Assembly (NCBI RefSeq): GCF_019802085.1
Contig: NZ_JAHVHV010000001.1
Span: forward strand, 372,001-436,000
From: Ferrimonas balearica
Lineage (GTDB): Bacteria; Pseudomonadota; Gammaproteobacteria; Enterobacterales; Shewanellaceae
Length of the DNA stretch: 64,000 bases
Reading direction: 5' to 3'
Part shown: positions 34,502 through 43,741 of the stretch, one piece after another
Layout: each line of letters begins with the position of its first letter
How positions within the stretch are numbered: position 1 is the stretch's first letter
Notes under the pieces: model-generated
Seen by the model: the letters and a program-made list of their open reading frames with translations, nothing else
Told to the model about the DNA's origin: nothing
Database searches by the model: none
Translations under genes and position numbers: made by a program

Positions 34502-34831
34502 ATGTTTGGTAAAGGCGGTATGGGTAACCTGATGAAGCAGGCGCAGAAGATGCAAGAGCGCATGCAGCAGGTTCAAGAAGAGATTGCCACCATGGAAGTC
34601 ACCGGCGAAGCCGGTGCCGGTATGGTCAAGGTCACCATGAACGGTGCCCACAACGTGCGTCGTGTTGAGATCGACGAGAGCCTGATGGAAGACGACAAAG
34701 AGATGCTCGAGGATCTCATTGCCGCCGCCATCAACGACGCGTCCCGTCGCATCGAAGAGGACCAGAAGACCAAAATGGCCGAGGTGACCGGCGGCATGAA
34801 TCTGCCCCCGGGCATGAAGCTGCCCTTCTGA
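34502..34831 (+). CDS. ybaB: nucleoid-associated protein YbaB/EbfC family
   Basis: A 109-residue small DNA-binding protein (E. coli YbaB has 109). It begins [40 protein letters not shown]-like helical sequence, followed by [19 protein letters not shown] and a C-terminal helix with [17 protein letters not shown], ending in [13 protein letters not shown]. All blocks are family-typical. The stop overlaps the recR start (TGATG), giving translational coupling, as in the conserved dnaX-ybaB-recR cluster. AGAGAG precedes the start. Confidence 0.96.
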   Translation: MFGKGGMGNLMKQAQKMQERMQQVQEEIATMEVTGEAGAGMVKVTMNGAHNVRRVEIDESLMEDDKEMLEDLIAAAINDASRRIEEDQKTKMAEVTGGMNLPPGMKLPF

Positions 34832-35430
34832 TGAAATTCAGCCCCCTGGTCGATGACCTGATCAAGGCGCTGCAGTGTCTGCCCGGCGTGGGGCCCCGCT
34901 CCGCCCAGCGCATGACCTTCCAGCTGCTGGAGCGGGACCGGGTGGCCGGTGCCCGTCTGGGCGAGGCCCTGTCCGAGGCGATGCGGGACGTGGGCCACTG
35001 TCAGGACTGCCGCACCTTCACCGAGAAGCCCCGCTGCCCCATCTGCGACAACCCCCGTCGCGCCGAGAGCGGGCAGCTGTGCGTGGTGGAGTCCCCGGCG
35101 GACCTGCTGGCCATCGAATCCTCCGGCCAGTACGACGGGCGCTACTTCGTGCTGATGGGGCACCTCTCCCCCCTCGATGGCATCGGCCCCGATGACATCG
35201 GCCTGGATACCCTGGATCAGATGCTCCAGGGGGGCCAGTGGCAGGAGCTGATCCTGGCCACCAACCCCACGGTGGAGGGCGACGCCACCGCCCAGTACAT
35301 CGCCGACATGGCCAAGGGGCTGGGGATCCGCGTCAGCCGCATCGCCCACGGCGTGCCGGTGGGCGGCGAGCTGGAGTACGTGGACGGCACCACGCTGGCG
35401 CTCTCATTTAGCGGTCGACGCGATCTCTAA
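34831..35430 (+). CDS. recR: recombination mediator RecR
   Basis: A 199-residue RecFOR-pathway protein that helps load RecA on gapped DNA. It contains the helix-hairpin-helix region ([22 protein letters not shown], residues 11-32) and the zinc finger C-x2-C-x12-C-x2-C ([16 protein letters not shown] shows the four Cys). The Toprim domain follows ([38 protein letters not shown]), and the C-terminus has [15 protein letters not shown] and [20 protein letters not shown]. Length and order match E. coli RecR (201). Confidence 0.97.
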   Translation: MKFSPLVDDLIKALQCLPGVGPRSAQRMTFQLLERDRVAGARLGEALSEAMRDVGHCQDCRTFTEKPRCPICDNPRRAESGQLCVVESPADLLAIESSGQYDGRYFVLMGHLSPLDGIGPDDIGLDTLDQMLQGGQWQELILATNPTVEGDATAQYIADMAKGLGIRVSRIAHGVPVGGELEYVDGTTLALSFSGRRDL

Positions 35431-35437
35431 ATCATTG

Positions 35438-35465
35438 AAAAAAGGCACAGTTCTGTGCCTTTTTA
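35438..35465 (+). terminator. rho-independent terminator after recR
   Basis: AAAAAAGGCACAG pairs with CTGTGCCTTTTT around TT. Confidence 0.92.
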
Positions 35466-35618
35466 CTTTTCCATAACTTATCCACAGAAAATACCCAACC
35501 TTATCCGTTGCCCGCCCGGGACACTGGCGATAATTTGAGCCTTCTGCGTCGAAGCGGTGAAGTTTTTTCGACCGAGTTGCGAGTCAGCTGTTTCACTTTC
35601 CAGAACGAGGAGCGTGTG

Positions 35619-36470
35619 ATGGGCGATGAGTGGTTAGGGCAGGTCATCGAAGGGGCGTACGACGCCGCGGTTGAAGGGGGATGGTACGACTGGCTGAACG
35701 GCCTGCGACGATCCCTGGGGGGCAGTGGGGCGGTTCTGGCCCTGCTGACCAAAGGTTCCGAAGCCTACCGGGCGCTGCCCATCGCCTGTGGCGATCCCAG
35801 CCTCTCCACCGGCCGGCTGCAACACTACTTGAGCCTCAGGCACAGCGATCCCTGGTACCAGCAGGCCCGTCGCCAGCGCAACCAGGTGGTGATCCTGGAC
35901 GAAGCCCTGCGCCGCTGCCGCGCCGACACCGAGCTGTCCACGCTGTTCGGTGACATCGATTGCCACTACAGCGTCGGCTCCATCTTAAGCACCGATCACG
36001 GTCACCACCTGCTGGGCCTCTACCGCGGGGCGGAGCAGAGTGATTTCTGCCCCGGCCAGCTCAAGGCGATCGAACTGGTCAGCCGCCATCTACGCCAGGC
36101 CATGGCCCTCACCCCCTTTCTCCACGAACGCATCGCCTCACGCCTGGCGGACAGCCGGCTGAGCCACCCGGAGTGCCCCCAGGCGGTGGTGCGCGCCAAT
36201 GGCACCCTGGCCTTTGCCAACGCCGCCATGGAGCACTACCTGTGCGACAGGCACACCCAGCTGAAGTTTCGTCGCGGCCGTCTCGGGGCCCGTCAGCCCC
36301 TGCTGCAGCGTTTGCTGGACCGGGCGCAGACCCAGGCCTGCCAAACCGAACTGACCCACTGCCAACAGGGACGACTGCCCCTGGGATCGGATACGGTGAC
36401 CATCACCCCGGTGCCGCAAAGCGTGCTGCCCGGTGCGGCGCTGTGGCAAATTCAGCCGCCCGCCGGCTGA
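35619..36470 (+). CDS. LuxR-family-like sensory protein lacking the HTH domain
   Basis: A 283-residue protein without signal peptide or membrane span. The layout resembles the sensory part of LuxR-type regulators. A GAF/PAS-like N-terminal half (about residues 1-160) is followed by an LKAIELVSRHLRQAMAL helix and then a short PAS-like segment with VVRANGTLAFANAAMEHYL and LKFRRGRLGARQP. In such regulators a C-terminal helix-turn-helix follows the PAS-like part. Here the protein stops after ALWQIQPPAG with no HTH. GAGGAG lies six bases before the start. It interrupts the recR-htpG junction that is direct in enterics. It could be a truncated regulator, or a ligand-binding or anti-regulator protein. 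Confidence 0.6.
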   Translation: MGDEWLGQVIEGAYDAAVEGGWYDWLNGLRRSLGGSGAVLALLTKGSEAYRALPIACGDPSLSTGRLQHYLSLRHSDPWYQQARRQRNQVVILDEALRRCRADTELSTLFGDIDCHYSVGSILSTDHGHHLLGLYRGAEQSDFCPGQLKAIELVSRHLRQAMALTPFLHERIASRLADSRLSHPECPQAVVRANGTLAFANAAMEHYLCDRHTQLKFRRGRLGARQPLLQRLLDRAQTQACQTELTHCQQGRLPLGSDTVTITPVPQSVLPGAALWQIQPPAG

Positions 36471-36484
36471 TTTTGTGCTCCCCT

Positions 36485-36512
36485 CTTGAAAAGCGACAGG
36501 CCGGCCCCATCT
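36485..36512 (+). promoter_or_regulatory. sigma-32 heat-shock promoter of htpG
   Basis: CTTGAAA (36485), a 13-base spacer and CCCCATCT (36505) match the RpoH consensus in both boxes and spacing, 42 bases upstream of the htpG start codon. Confidence 0.85.
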
Positions 36513-36553
36513 TCAGGACAACGTGGTAATTTTCTGTTTTTCAGGAGACATGC

Positions 36554-38461
36554 ATGTCCGCTCAACAAGAGACTCACGGCTTTCAAACCGAAGTATCCCA
36601 GCTACTGAAGCTGGTCACTCACTCCCTCTACTCCAACAAGGAGATCTTCCTGCGGGAGCTGGTGTCCAACGCCGCGGACGCCGCGGACAAGCTGAGGTAC
36701 AAGGCGCTGGAGCAGGCCGATCTCTACGAGGGTGACGGCCAGCTGCGGGTGCGCCTGTCGGTGGACAAGGACGCCGGCACCCTGACCATCGCCGACAACG
36801 GCATCGGCATGACCCGGGACGAGGTGATCGAGCACCTGGGCACCATCGCCAAGTCCGGCACCGCCGATTTTTTCGCCCAGCTCTCCGGTGACGCCGCCAA
36901 GGATTCCCAGCTGATTGGCCAGTTCGGGGTGGGCTTCTACTCCGCCTTTATCGTTGCCGACAAGGTGACGGTGCGCAGCCGCGCCGCCGGCCATGACGCC
37001 GAGGCCGGCGTGGAGTGGACCTCCGCCGGTGAGGGGGACTTCACCGTGGCCAACATCCACCAGCCCCAGCGAGGCACCGAGATCGTCCTGCACCTGCGCG
37101 AGGAGGAGAAAGAGTTCCTCGACGACTGGCGCCTCAAGGAGATCATCACCAAGTATTCCGATCACATCGCCATCCCGGTGGAGATGTGGGAAGCGGGCAC
37201 CCCGGAGCGCGAAGAGAACGGCGAGACGCTGCCCGCCACCGAGGGCCATTGGAGTGCCGTCAACAAGGCCACCGCCCTGTGGACCCTGTCCAAGTCCGAG
37301 ATCAGCGATGAGGACTACCAGGCCTTCTATAAGCACGTGGCCCACGACTGGGACGATCCCCTGACCTGGGCCCACAACAAGGTGGAGGGCAAGCAGGAGT
37401 ACACCAGCTTGCTCTACATCCCGGCCCGCGCCCCCTTCGACATGTGGAACCGGGACAACAAGCACGGCCTCAAGCTGTACGTCCAGCGGGTGTTCATCAT
37501 GGACGAGGCGGAGCAGTTCCTGCCCCAGTACCTGCGCTTCGTGAAGGGCCTGGTGGACTCCAACGATCTGCCCCTGAACGTCTCCCGGGAGATCCTGCAG
37601 GACAACAAGGTGACCCAGTCCCTGCGCAGCGCTCTGACCAAGCGGGTGCTGGGGATGCTGGCCAAGCTGGCCAAGGACGAGGAGAAGTACCAGACCTTCT
37701 GGAGCCAGTTCGGCGCCGTGCTCAAAGAGGGCCCGGCGGAGGACATGGGCAACAAGGAGGCGATCGCCAAGCTGCTGCGCTTCGCCTCCACCCACAACGA
37801 TGAGGCCACCGCCAACGTCAGCCTGGAGCAGTACCTCGAGCGGATGAAAGCCGGTCAGGACAAGATCTACTACATCGTTGCCGACAGCTTTAACGCCGCC
37901 AAGAACAGCCCCCACCTGGAGCTGCTGCGCAAGAAAGGCATTGAGGTGCTGCTGCTGTCCGAGCGCATCGACGAATGGCTGATGAGCCACCTGACCGAGT
38001 TCGACGGCAAGGCACTGGTGTCCGTGACCCGTGGCGACCTGGGCCTGGAGGACCTGTCCGACGAGGAGAAGGCGGAGCAGGAGAAGCAGGAAGAGGCTTC
38101 CAAGCCGCTGCTGGAGCGCTTTCAGGCCAGCCTTGGCGACCAGGTCAAGGAGGTGAAGGTCTCCCATCGTCTGACCGACACCCCGGCCTGCATCGTGGCG
38201 GACGAACACGACATGTCCAGCCAGATGATCAAGCTGATGCAGGCGGCCGGCCAGGCGGTACCCGAGGTCAAGCCGGTGTTCGAGCTGAACCTGGACCACC
38301 CCCTGGTGCAGAAGCTGGCGGACGAGTCCGACGAGGCGCGCTTCGGCACCTGGGCCCAGCTGCTGCTGTCCCAGGCCACCCTGGCGGAGCGGGGCAGCCT
38401 GGAGGATCCCTCCCAGTTCGTGGCCCAGCTCAACAGCCTGTGGCTCGAGCTGAGCCGCTAA
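36554..38461 (+). CDS. htpG: molecular chaperone HtpG (Hsp90)
   Basis: A 635-residue ATP-dependent chaperone (E. coli 624). The N-terminal GHKL ATPase domain shows the family signature [22 protein letters not shown], then [12 protein letters not shown] with the ATP-site Asp, [12 protein letters not shown], and [11 protein letters not shown]. The middle domain follows from about residue 230 with [10 protein letters not shown] and [15 protein letters not shown]-like sequence including LNVSREILQ. The C-terminal dimerisation domain ends at [10 protein letters not shown]. The start [14 protein letters not shown] is preceded by AGGAGA. A sigma-32 promoter lies directly upstream and a ten-base-pair stem-loop follows. 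Confidence 0.98.
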   Translation: MSAQQETHGFQTEVSQLLKLVTHSLYSNKEIFLRELVSNAADAADKLRYKALEQADLYEGDGQLRVRLSVDKDAGTLTIADNGIGMTRDEVIEHLGTIAKSGTADFFAQLSGDAAKDSQLIGQFGVGFYSAFIVADKVTVRSRAAGHDAEAGVEWTSAGEGDFTVANIHQPQRGTEIVLHLREEEKEFLDDWRLKEIITKYSDHIAIPVEMWEAGTPEREENGETLPATEGHWSAVNKATALWTLSKSEISDEDYQAFYKHVAHDWDDPLTWAHNKVEGKQEYTSLLYIPARAPFDMWNRDNKHGLKLYVQRVFIMDEAEQFLPQYLRFVKGLVDSNDLPLNVSREILQDNKVTQSLRSALTKRVLGMLAKLAKDEEKYQTFWSQFGAVLKEGPAEDMGNKEAIAKLLRFASTHNDEATANVSLEQYLERMKAGQDKIYYIVADSFNAAKNSPHLELLRKKGIEVLLLSERIDEWLMSHLTEFDGKALVSVTRGDLGLEDLSDEEKAEQEKQEEASKPLLERFQASLGDQVKEVKVSHRLTDTPACIVADEHDMSSQMIKLMQAAGQAVPEVKPVFELNLDHPLVQKLADESDEARFGTWAQLLLSQATLAERGSLEDPSQFVAQLNSLWLELSR

Positions 38462-38477
38462 ACTAGATCAAGGACCC

Positions 38478-38501
38478 GCAGCCCCGCTTTGGCGGGGCTG
38501 C
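38478..38501 (+). terminator. strong stem-loop between htpG and cnoX
   Basis: GCAGCCCCGC pairs perfectly with GCGGGGCTGC around TTTG, 16 bases after htpG and 16 before cnoX. No T run follows, so read-through is likely and the structure may serve mRNA processing or stability. Confidence 0.5.
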
Positions 38502-38517
38502 TGATAACGAGAGCCTC

Positions 38518-39366
38518 ATGCAAGAATTCATTGTCGACGTCAACGCCCAGAACATCCAGCAGCTGGTGGAAGCCTCCATGCAGCGCCCGGTAGTGCTGAA
38601 TTTTCACTCCACCCAGGTGCCGGAGTGCCAGGGGGTCAGCGATGCCCTGACCGCCCAGGCCCAGCAGCGCGTCGGCCAGTTCGTGCTGGCCAACGTCAAT
38701 TGCGACACCGAGATGGAGCTGGCCCAGTACTTCCGCATCCAGGCGCTGCCCACGGTGCTGATCCTCTCCCAGGGTCAGCCGGTGGACGGCTTTGCCGGCC
38801 CCCAGCCGGCGGAGATGATCGCCCAGGTGCTGGAGAAGCACCTGCCGGCGGCCTGGCAGGTCAAGCTGCAGGAAGCCGCTCCGCTGCTGCAGAGCAAGGC
38901 CTTTGACCAGGCCCTGCCGCTGCTGCGCGAGGCGCTGGCGGAGGAGGCCAACGGCGAAACCCGCCTGGCCCTGGCCGAGGCCCTGCTGGGACTGAAAAAA
39001 GCCGAGGAAGCCGAAACCCTGCTGGCCCAGGTGGGCCTGGCGGACCAGGACAGCCGCTACCAGAGTCTGATGGCCCAGCTGGAGCTGCTCAAAGACTCCG
39101 CCGACACCCCGGAGATCCGCTCCCTGCAGGACCGTCTGGCGGCGGAGCCGGACAACCAGGCCCTGGTGGTGGAGCTGGCGGTGCAGCTGCACCAGGCCGG
39201 TCGCAACGAGGAAGCGCTGGAGGGGCTGCTGGCCCTGCTGCGTCAGCGGATGGACGCCGCCGACGGCGAGGCGCGCAAAACCTTCCTCGACATCGTCAAG
39301 GCCCTGGGCCCGACAGACCCGGTGGCGGCCCGCTTCCGGCGTCAATTCTATGGCTTGCTGTACTGA
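38518..39366 (+). CDS. cnoX: thioredoxin-like co-chaperone CnoX (YbbN)
   Basis: A 282-residue chaperedoxin. Residues 1-110 form a thioredoxin fold (VVLNFHSTQVPECQGVSDAL, VNCDTEMELAQYFRIQALPTVLIL). The active-site CxxC is degenerate: only the second-position Cys remains in VPEC, as E. coli CnoX has a single Cys in SQHC. The remainder is a helical TPR-like region (LLQSKAFDQALPLLREAL, LVVELAVQLHQAGRNEEALEGLL) ending in RRQFYGLLY. The family holds oxidised clients and passes them to GroEL or DnaK. It is located between htpG and adk. Confidence 0.9.
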   Translation: MQEFIVDVNAQNIQQLVEASMQRPVVLNFHSTQVPECQGVSDALTAQAQQRVGQFVLANVNCDTEMELAQYFRIQALPTVLILSQGQPVDGFAGPQPAEMIAQVLEKHLPAAWQVKLQEAAPLLQSKAFDQALPLLREALAEEANGETRLALAEALLGLKKAEEAETLLAQVGLADQDSRYQSLMAQLELLKDSADTPEIRSLQDRLAAEPDNQALVVELAVQLHQAGRNEEALEGLLALLRQRMDAADGEARKTFLDIVKALGPTDPVAARFRRQFYGLLY

Positions 39367-39403
39367 TTTCGACGCAATCGACGGAAATTCCACCAAAGCC
39401 TAA

Positions 39404-40132
<729 letters not shown>

Positions 40133-40144
40133 GCCGACACCTCG

Positions 40145-40173
40145 AAAAGGGCTTCCCGCGGGAAGCCTTTTTT
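40145..40173 (+). terminator. rho-independent terminator of adk
   Basis: GGCTTCCC pairs with GGGAAGCC with flanking A and T runs. Confidence 0.9.
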
Positions 40174-40284
40174 GTGCCCGATTGACGGGATTGAGAAATC
40201 CGTGAGGCGCCGGGTTTTTTTGTTCCCTGATCCGGTGCTAGTCTTGCTGCGTAATCACCGACAAACAACAAGTTAGTAATCTAC

Positions 40285-41277
40285 ATGGACCAATCCCGAT
40301 ACGGCGTCCTGCTGGTCAACCTGGGCACGCCCTGCCAGCCCACGCCCAAGTGCGTGAAATGCTTTCTTTCTCAGTTCCTGTCGGACGAGCGGGTGGTGGA
40401 CCTGCCCCGCTGGCAGTGGATGCCAATTCTGCACGGCATCATCCTCAACACCCGACCCAAGCGGGTGGCCAAGGCCTACCAGTCGATCTGGATGGAGGCC
40501 GGCTCGCCGCTGAAGTACTACAGCCTCAAGCAGCAGGAGGCCCTGGCCGAGCGCCTGCAACAGCGCCTGGGCGAGACGGTGCCGGTGGAGCTGGGGATGA
40601 CCTACTGCAAGCCGGGCCTGAACGAGGGGCTGGAGAAGCTGGCTGACGCCGGGGTGGACAAGGTGGTGGTGCTGCCGCTGTTTCCCCAGTACTCCTGCTC
40701 CACCACCGGGGCGGTGGTGGACGCCCTGGCCGCGACCTTGAAGCAGAAGCGCGCGATGCCGGAGTACCGCCTGATCCGCGATTACCACCAGGATGCCGGC
40801 TACATCGCCGCCCTGGCCGCCACCGTGCGGGAGAGCTGGGCGGCCGAGGGCCGGGGCGACAAGCTGCTGATCTCCTTCCACGGCGTGCCCCAGCGCTACG
40901 TGGACGAGGGGGACCCCTACCGGGCCCACTGCGAGGCCACCGCCCATGCCCTGGCCGAGGCGCTGGAGTTGACCGAGTCGGAGTACCTGGTCTGCTTCCA
41001 GTCCCGCTTCGGCAAGGAGCCCTGGTTGGAGCCCTACTTCGATGAGACCCTGGAGGCGCTGCCCAAGCAGGGGGTCACCTCGGTGGATGTGATCTCCCCG
41101 GCCTTCTCGGTGGACTGCCTGGAGACCCTGGAGGAGCTGGCCATCGAGGGCAAGCAGGAGTTTCTGGAGGCCGGGGGCGAACGCTATCAGTTCATCCCCT
41201 GCCTGAACGACCGCGATGACCACATCGAGATGATGGCCAACCTGGTGATCCACAACGCCCAGGGCTGGGAGCGTTGA
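40285..41277 (+). CDS. hemH: ferrochelatase
   Basis: A 330-residue enzyme inserting iron into protoporphyrin IX, the last haem synthesis step. Family blocks are YGVLLVNLGTP at the N-terminus, LPLFPQYSCSTTGAV, the catalytic His in LLISFHGVPQRY (near residue 199), CFQSRFGKEPWLEP, and ISPAFSVDCLETLEELAIEGKQEF with the conserved Glu residues. Its position after adk matches the enteric order. A terminator follows directly. Confidence 0.97.
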   Translation: MDQSRYGVLLVNLGTPCQPTPKCVKCFLSQFLSDERVVDLPRWQWMPILHGIILNTRPKRVAKAYQSIWMEAGSPLKYYSLKQQEALAERLQQRLGETVPVELGMTYCKPGLNEGLEKLADAGVDKVVVLPLFPQYSCSTTGAVVDALAATLKQKRAMPEYRLIRDYHQDAGYIAALAATVRESWAAEGRGDKLLISFHGVPQRYVDEGDPYRAHCEATAHALAEALELTESEYLVCFQSRFGKEPWLEPYFDETLEALPKQGVTSVDVISPAFSVDCLETLEELAIEGKQEFLEAGGERYQFIPCLNDRDDHIEMMANLVIHNAQGWER

Positions 41278-41291
41278 GCCAACTGAAATCG

Positions 41292-41321
41292 AAAAGGGCG
41301 CCGTAATTGGCGCCCTTTTTT
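41292..41321 (+). terminator. rho-independent terminator of hemH
   Basis: AAAAGGGCGCC pairs with GGCGCCCTTTT around GTAATT. Confidence 0.93.
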
Positions 41322-41463
41322 ATGGTTCTTCGTACTTTGGTCGCGTTCACGCTCACCAGCGCGACAACCCAAAACGGGAACGACAATACTCATTTAGATT
41401 ACGGTGTTCACTCGGTACCAGAGCAAGCCTGGGCCCTTCCCCCCAAATCCGCGATGAACCTTT

Positions 41464-41661
41464 CTATTCCGGCTCGTCGGAGAAGATCGCCTCGATGGGC
41501 AGGGCAAACAGCCGGGCGGCCTTGAAGGCCAGAGTCAGGCTGGGATCGTATTTGCCCTTCTCGATGGCGTTGATGGTCTGGCGGGAGACCGACAGGCGCT
41601 GGGCCAGTTCCGCCTGGGTCCAGTCGCGCTCCGCCCGCAACACCTTCAGCCGGTTCTTCAT
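41464..41661 (-). CDS. XRE-family transcriptional regulator (YozG-like)
   Basis: A 65-residue protein that is almost only a helix-turn-helix domain (ERDWTQAELAQRLSVSRQTINAIEKGKYDPSLTLAFKAARLF), followed by ALPIEAIFSDEPE. Such small regulators commonly sit with a membrane protein and control the pair. The start overlaps the stop of the upstream membrane-protein gene by four bases (ATGA), which supports MKNRLKVLRAE rather than the longer open frame. The likely operator is the palindrome at 42124-42143. Confidence 0.9.
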   Translation of the reverse strand: MKNRLKVLRAERDWTQAELAQRLSVSRQTINAIEKGKYDPSLTLAFKAARLFALPIEAIFSDEPE

Positions 41662-42071
41662 GACAGTTTCCGCTGCCCCCAAAGGGTGGCGACCAAGTAG
41701 GTCAGGGCCATGATCACCACCAGGTGGCTGATCTGTGCCGGGCCGGTGATCAGGCCGCTGACTTCCAGGTTGCTGTAGGCCAGCCCCACCACCAGACCCA
41801 CCCCCAGGGTGAGCGCCATTGCCTCCAGCTGCACTAGGCGCTGCATCTCATCCAGGCCCATCAGGTGGCGCTTGTTGGCCAGGATCATCCCCACCCCCAC
41901 CAGCAGATTGAGGGCGATGGCCGCCCAGGTCCAAAGGCTGTGCGGGGCCCACCACAGCTGTGGGCCGAAGTTGGCCAGGGCCATGGTGAGCAGCCAAAGG
42001 CCGGTCCACAGGGCCAGGCGTTTGACGTTGTGCCTTTGGGTGGCGGCAAAATCGGAGGTGGATACGTTCAT
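41658..42071 (-). CDS. four-span membrane protein paired with the XRE regulator
   Basis: A 137-residue protein with four predicted membrane helices: residues of about 18-36, 45-62, 82-100 and 110-130. The second and third are separated by the cytoplasmic-looking stretch NKRHLMGLDEMQRLVQLEAMAL. I do not recognise a characterised family; similar proteins sit beside XRE genes in many bacteria without known function. AGGAAG lies four bases upstream of the start MNVSTSDFAA. It forms a two-gene operon with the regulator. Confidence 0.75.
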   Translation of the reverse strand: MNVSTSDFAATQRHNVKRLALWTGLWLLTMALANFGPQLWWAPHSLWTWAAIALNLLVGVGMILANKRHLMGLDEMQRLVQLEAMALTLGVGLVVGLAYSNLEVSGLITGPAQISHLVVIMALTYLVATLWGQRKLS

Positions 42072-42101
42072 CACGCTTCCTCGCAATGGGTTGGTGATCA
42101 A

Positions 42102-42143
42102 AATATCGTCAAAGCTTGTCTTAATGTCAAGTATGCTTGTCAT
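42102..42143 (-). promoter_or_regulatory. promoter with overlapping palindromic operator for the membrane protein/XRE pair
   Basis: On the minus strand TTGACA (42130-42125), a 17-base spacer and GATATT (42107-42102) form a good sigma-70 promoter. The imperfect 20-base palindrome ATGACAAG-CATA-CTTGACAT (42143-42124) covers the -35 box, and GACAAG recurs inside the spacer. An autorepressing XRE regulator would fit. Confidence 0.65.
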
Positions 42144-42192
42144 TATGATTTGTTGTTTTTACTTTTTGTCCGCAATTCTGAACACCGTGATG

Positions 42193-42227
42193 CCACAACG
42201 CCCCGGCCAATGGCCGGGGCGTTGTGG
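42193..42227. repeat. perfect 16-base-pair inverted repeat
   Basis: CCACAACGCCCCGGCC and GGCCGGGGCGTTGTGG face each other across AAT. It lies between the divergent membrane-protein promoter and the end of the efflux operon (30 bases past its last stop). No T run follows on either strand, so it may act as a terminator helped by other factors, or as a barrier to RNA decay. Confidence 0.7.
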
Positions 42228-42256
42228 GGTGTTTCGCCGCTTGGCGCAGGGGCGCG

Positions 42257-43741
42257 TCAGGCCGGGTCCGGAACCACAGACCAGTCGCCGCCCAGGGCCT
42301 TGTGCAGGAACACCAGGTGGTTGGCGGTGTTGAGCCGGGCCACCAGGGCCGCGTCCTCCATCAGGTTGACCTGACGCTGGGCATCCAGCACCGCCAGGAA
42401 GTCCACCAGTCCGGCCCGGTAGAGGGAACGGGCCTTGTCGGCGGCCAGACGGGCCTGCTCGGCGGCGGTGTCAATCTGGCTCTGGTGGCCCTGCTGGTTG
42501 CCGTAGGCCATCAGCGCCGTCTCCACCTCGTTGAAGGCCTGGTTGACCTGATACTGGTAACTCAGCGCCGCCTGCTGGAAGCGGGCCTCCTGCATCTCCA
42601 CCAGGGCCTGACCCCGACCGCCGTCGAACAGGGTCCACTGCACGCCCACGGAGGCCAGCCAGGCCTCGGAGCCGCTACTGAACAGGTCCTCAAAGTTCTC
42701 CGCCAGGCTGGCGGGGGAGCCGGTGAGGAACACCTTGGGGTAGCGGGCGGCGATGGCCACCCCCACCTCCTGGTTGACCGCCGCCATCTCCCGCTCCGCC
42801 AGGGCGATGTCGGGACGACGCTGCAGCAGCTCGGATTTGAGGCCCACCGGCACCCGCCCTTCGATGCGCGGCAGGGGGCGAGCGCTGAACCTTTGCTGGG
42901 TGTCGGATACCCCCTCGCCCAGCAGGGTGGCCAGGCGCCCCAGGTGGGCCTGTTCGGCGGTACGCAGCAGTGGCAGGCTGGCGCGGGTGGCGGCCAGCAG
43001 CGCTTCGGCCTGCACCCGGTCCAGCTCGGAGCCGTAACCGGCGGATTGCAGCCGCTCGACCAGGGCCACCATCACCTCCTGCTCCTCGACGTTGCGCTCG
43101 GCGATGGCCAGGCGGGCCTGTGCGCCGCGGTACTGCAGGTAGTTGTGCACCGCCTCGGTGGTCACCATGGTCAGGGTGCCCTGGCGCAGGATCTCGGCCT
43201 GCTCCAGGCGAATGCCGGCCAGCTGGTCCATGGCGTCCAGGCGGCCAAACAGATCCATCTCCCAGCTGACGTTGGCGCCCACCACAAAGGCGCCGTTGTC
43301 CCGATCCAGCAGGTTCAGATCCTGACCGGCAGGGGGCAGCACGGCACCCCCCTGGCCCAGATCCGGCATGGTGGCGGTGAGGGCGCCGCCGAGCAGGGGA
43401 TCGTATTCGCTCAGTCGGGCGTGGTGGTAACCGGCGCCGACGCTGACGGTGGGGATCTTGGCGGTGGCCACGGCGCTGCGGTAAGCCCGGGCGCTCTGGA
43501 TCCGCTGCTGGGCCAGCTGCAGCGAGATGTTCTGCTGCTGCACGCTGGCCACCAGGGCATCCAGCTCCGGGTCGTTAAAGCGGCGCCACCAGGCCTCATC
43601 CTCGATGGGCGCGCCGGCCACGCCGGCCACCGCCTGGTTGAGGTAGAGATCACCGGCCTCAGTGGTGGGGGCCTGGTACTCGGGGGTCACGGAACAGCCG
43701 GCCAGCGCCATGCTGATCAGGAGGACACTCAACTTACGCAT
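42257..43741 (-). CDS. outer-membrane efflux lipoprotein (NodT/OprM family)
   Basis: A 494-residue TolC-like channel with lipobox LAGC (Cys15 of the start MRKLSVLLISMALAGC). The two OEP repeats are visible, with VSWEMDLFGRLDAMDQLAGIRLEQAEILRQ in the first half and VQWTLFDGGRGQALVEMQEARFQQAAL in the second. ELLQRRPDIALAEREMAAVNQEVGVA is the family hallmark. It forms the exit duct of the tripartite pump with the two upstream genes. The start was chosen inside the end of the RND gene (eight-base overlap) because it yields a proper lipoprotein signal peptide. Confidence 0.93.
   Translation of the reverse strand: MRKLSVLLISMALAGCSVTPEYQAPTTEAGDLYLNQAVAGVAGAPIEDEAWWRRFNDPELDALVASVQQQNISLQLAQQRIQSARAYRSAVATAKIPTVSVGAGYHHARLSEYDPLLGGALTATMPDLGQGGAVLPPAGQDLNLLDRDNGAFVVGANVSWEMDLFGRLDAMDQLAGIRLEQAEILRQGTLTMVTTEAVHNYLQYRGAQARLAIAERNVEEQEVMVALVERLQSAGYGSELDRVQAEALLAATRASLPLLRTAEQAHLGRLATLLGEGVSDTQQRFSARPLPRIEGRVPVGLKSELLQRRPDIALAEREMAAVNQEVGVAIAARYPKVFLTGSPASLAENFEDLFSSGSEAWLASVGVQWTLFDGGRGQALVEMQEARFQQAALSYQYQVNQAFNEVETALMAYGNQQGHQSQIDTAAEQARLAADKARSLYRAGLVDFLAVLDAQRQVNLMEDAALVARLNTANHLVFLHKALGGDWSVVPDPA

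Noticed and set aside
35478-35509. A perfect DnaA box TTATCCACA and a second TTATCC 14 bases later, after recR.
   Set aside because: A single 9-mer match is expected about every other window of this size. There is no AT-rich unwinding region, no box cluster and no dnaA or gidA nearby, so an origin is not supported.
41323-41463. A GTCGCG...CGCGAC inverted repeat after hemH as the terminator of the XRE operon.
   Set aside because: The arms are short, the loop is long and there is no T run on the minus strand; the evidence is too weak to list.
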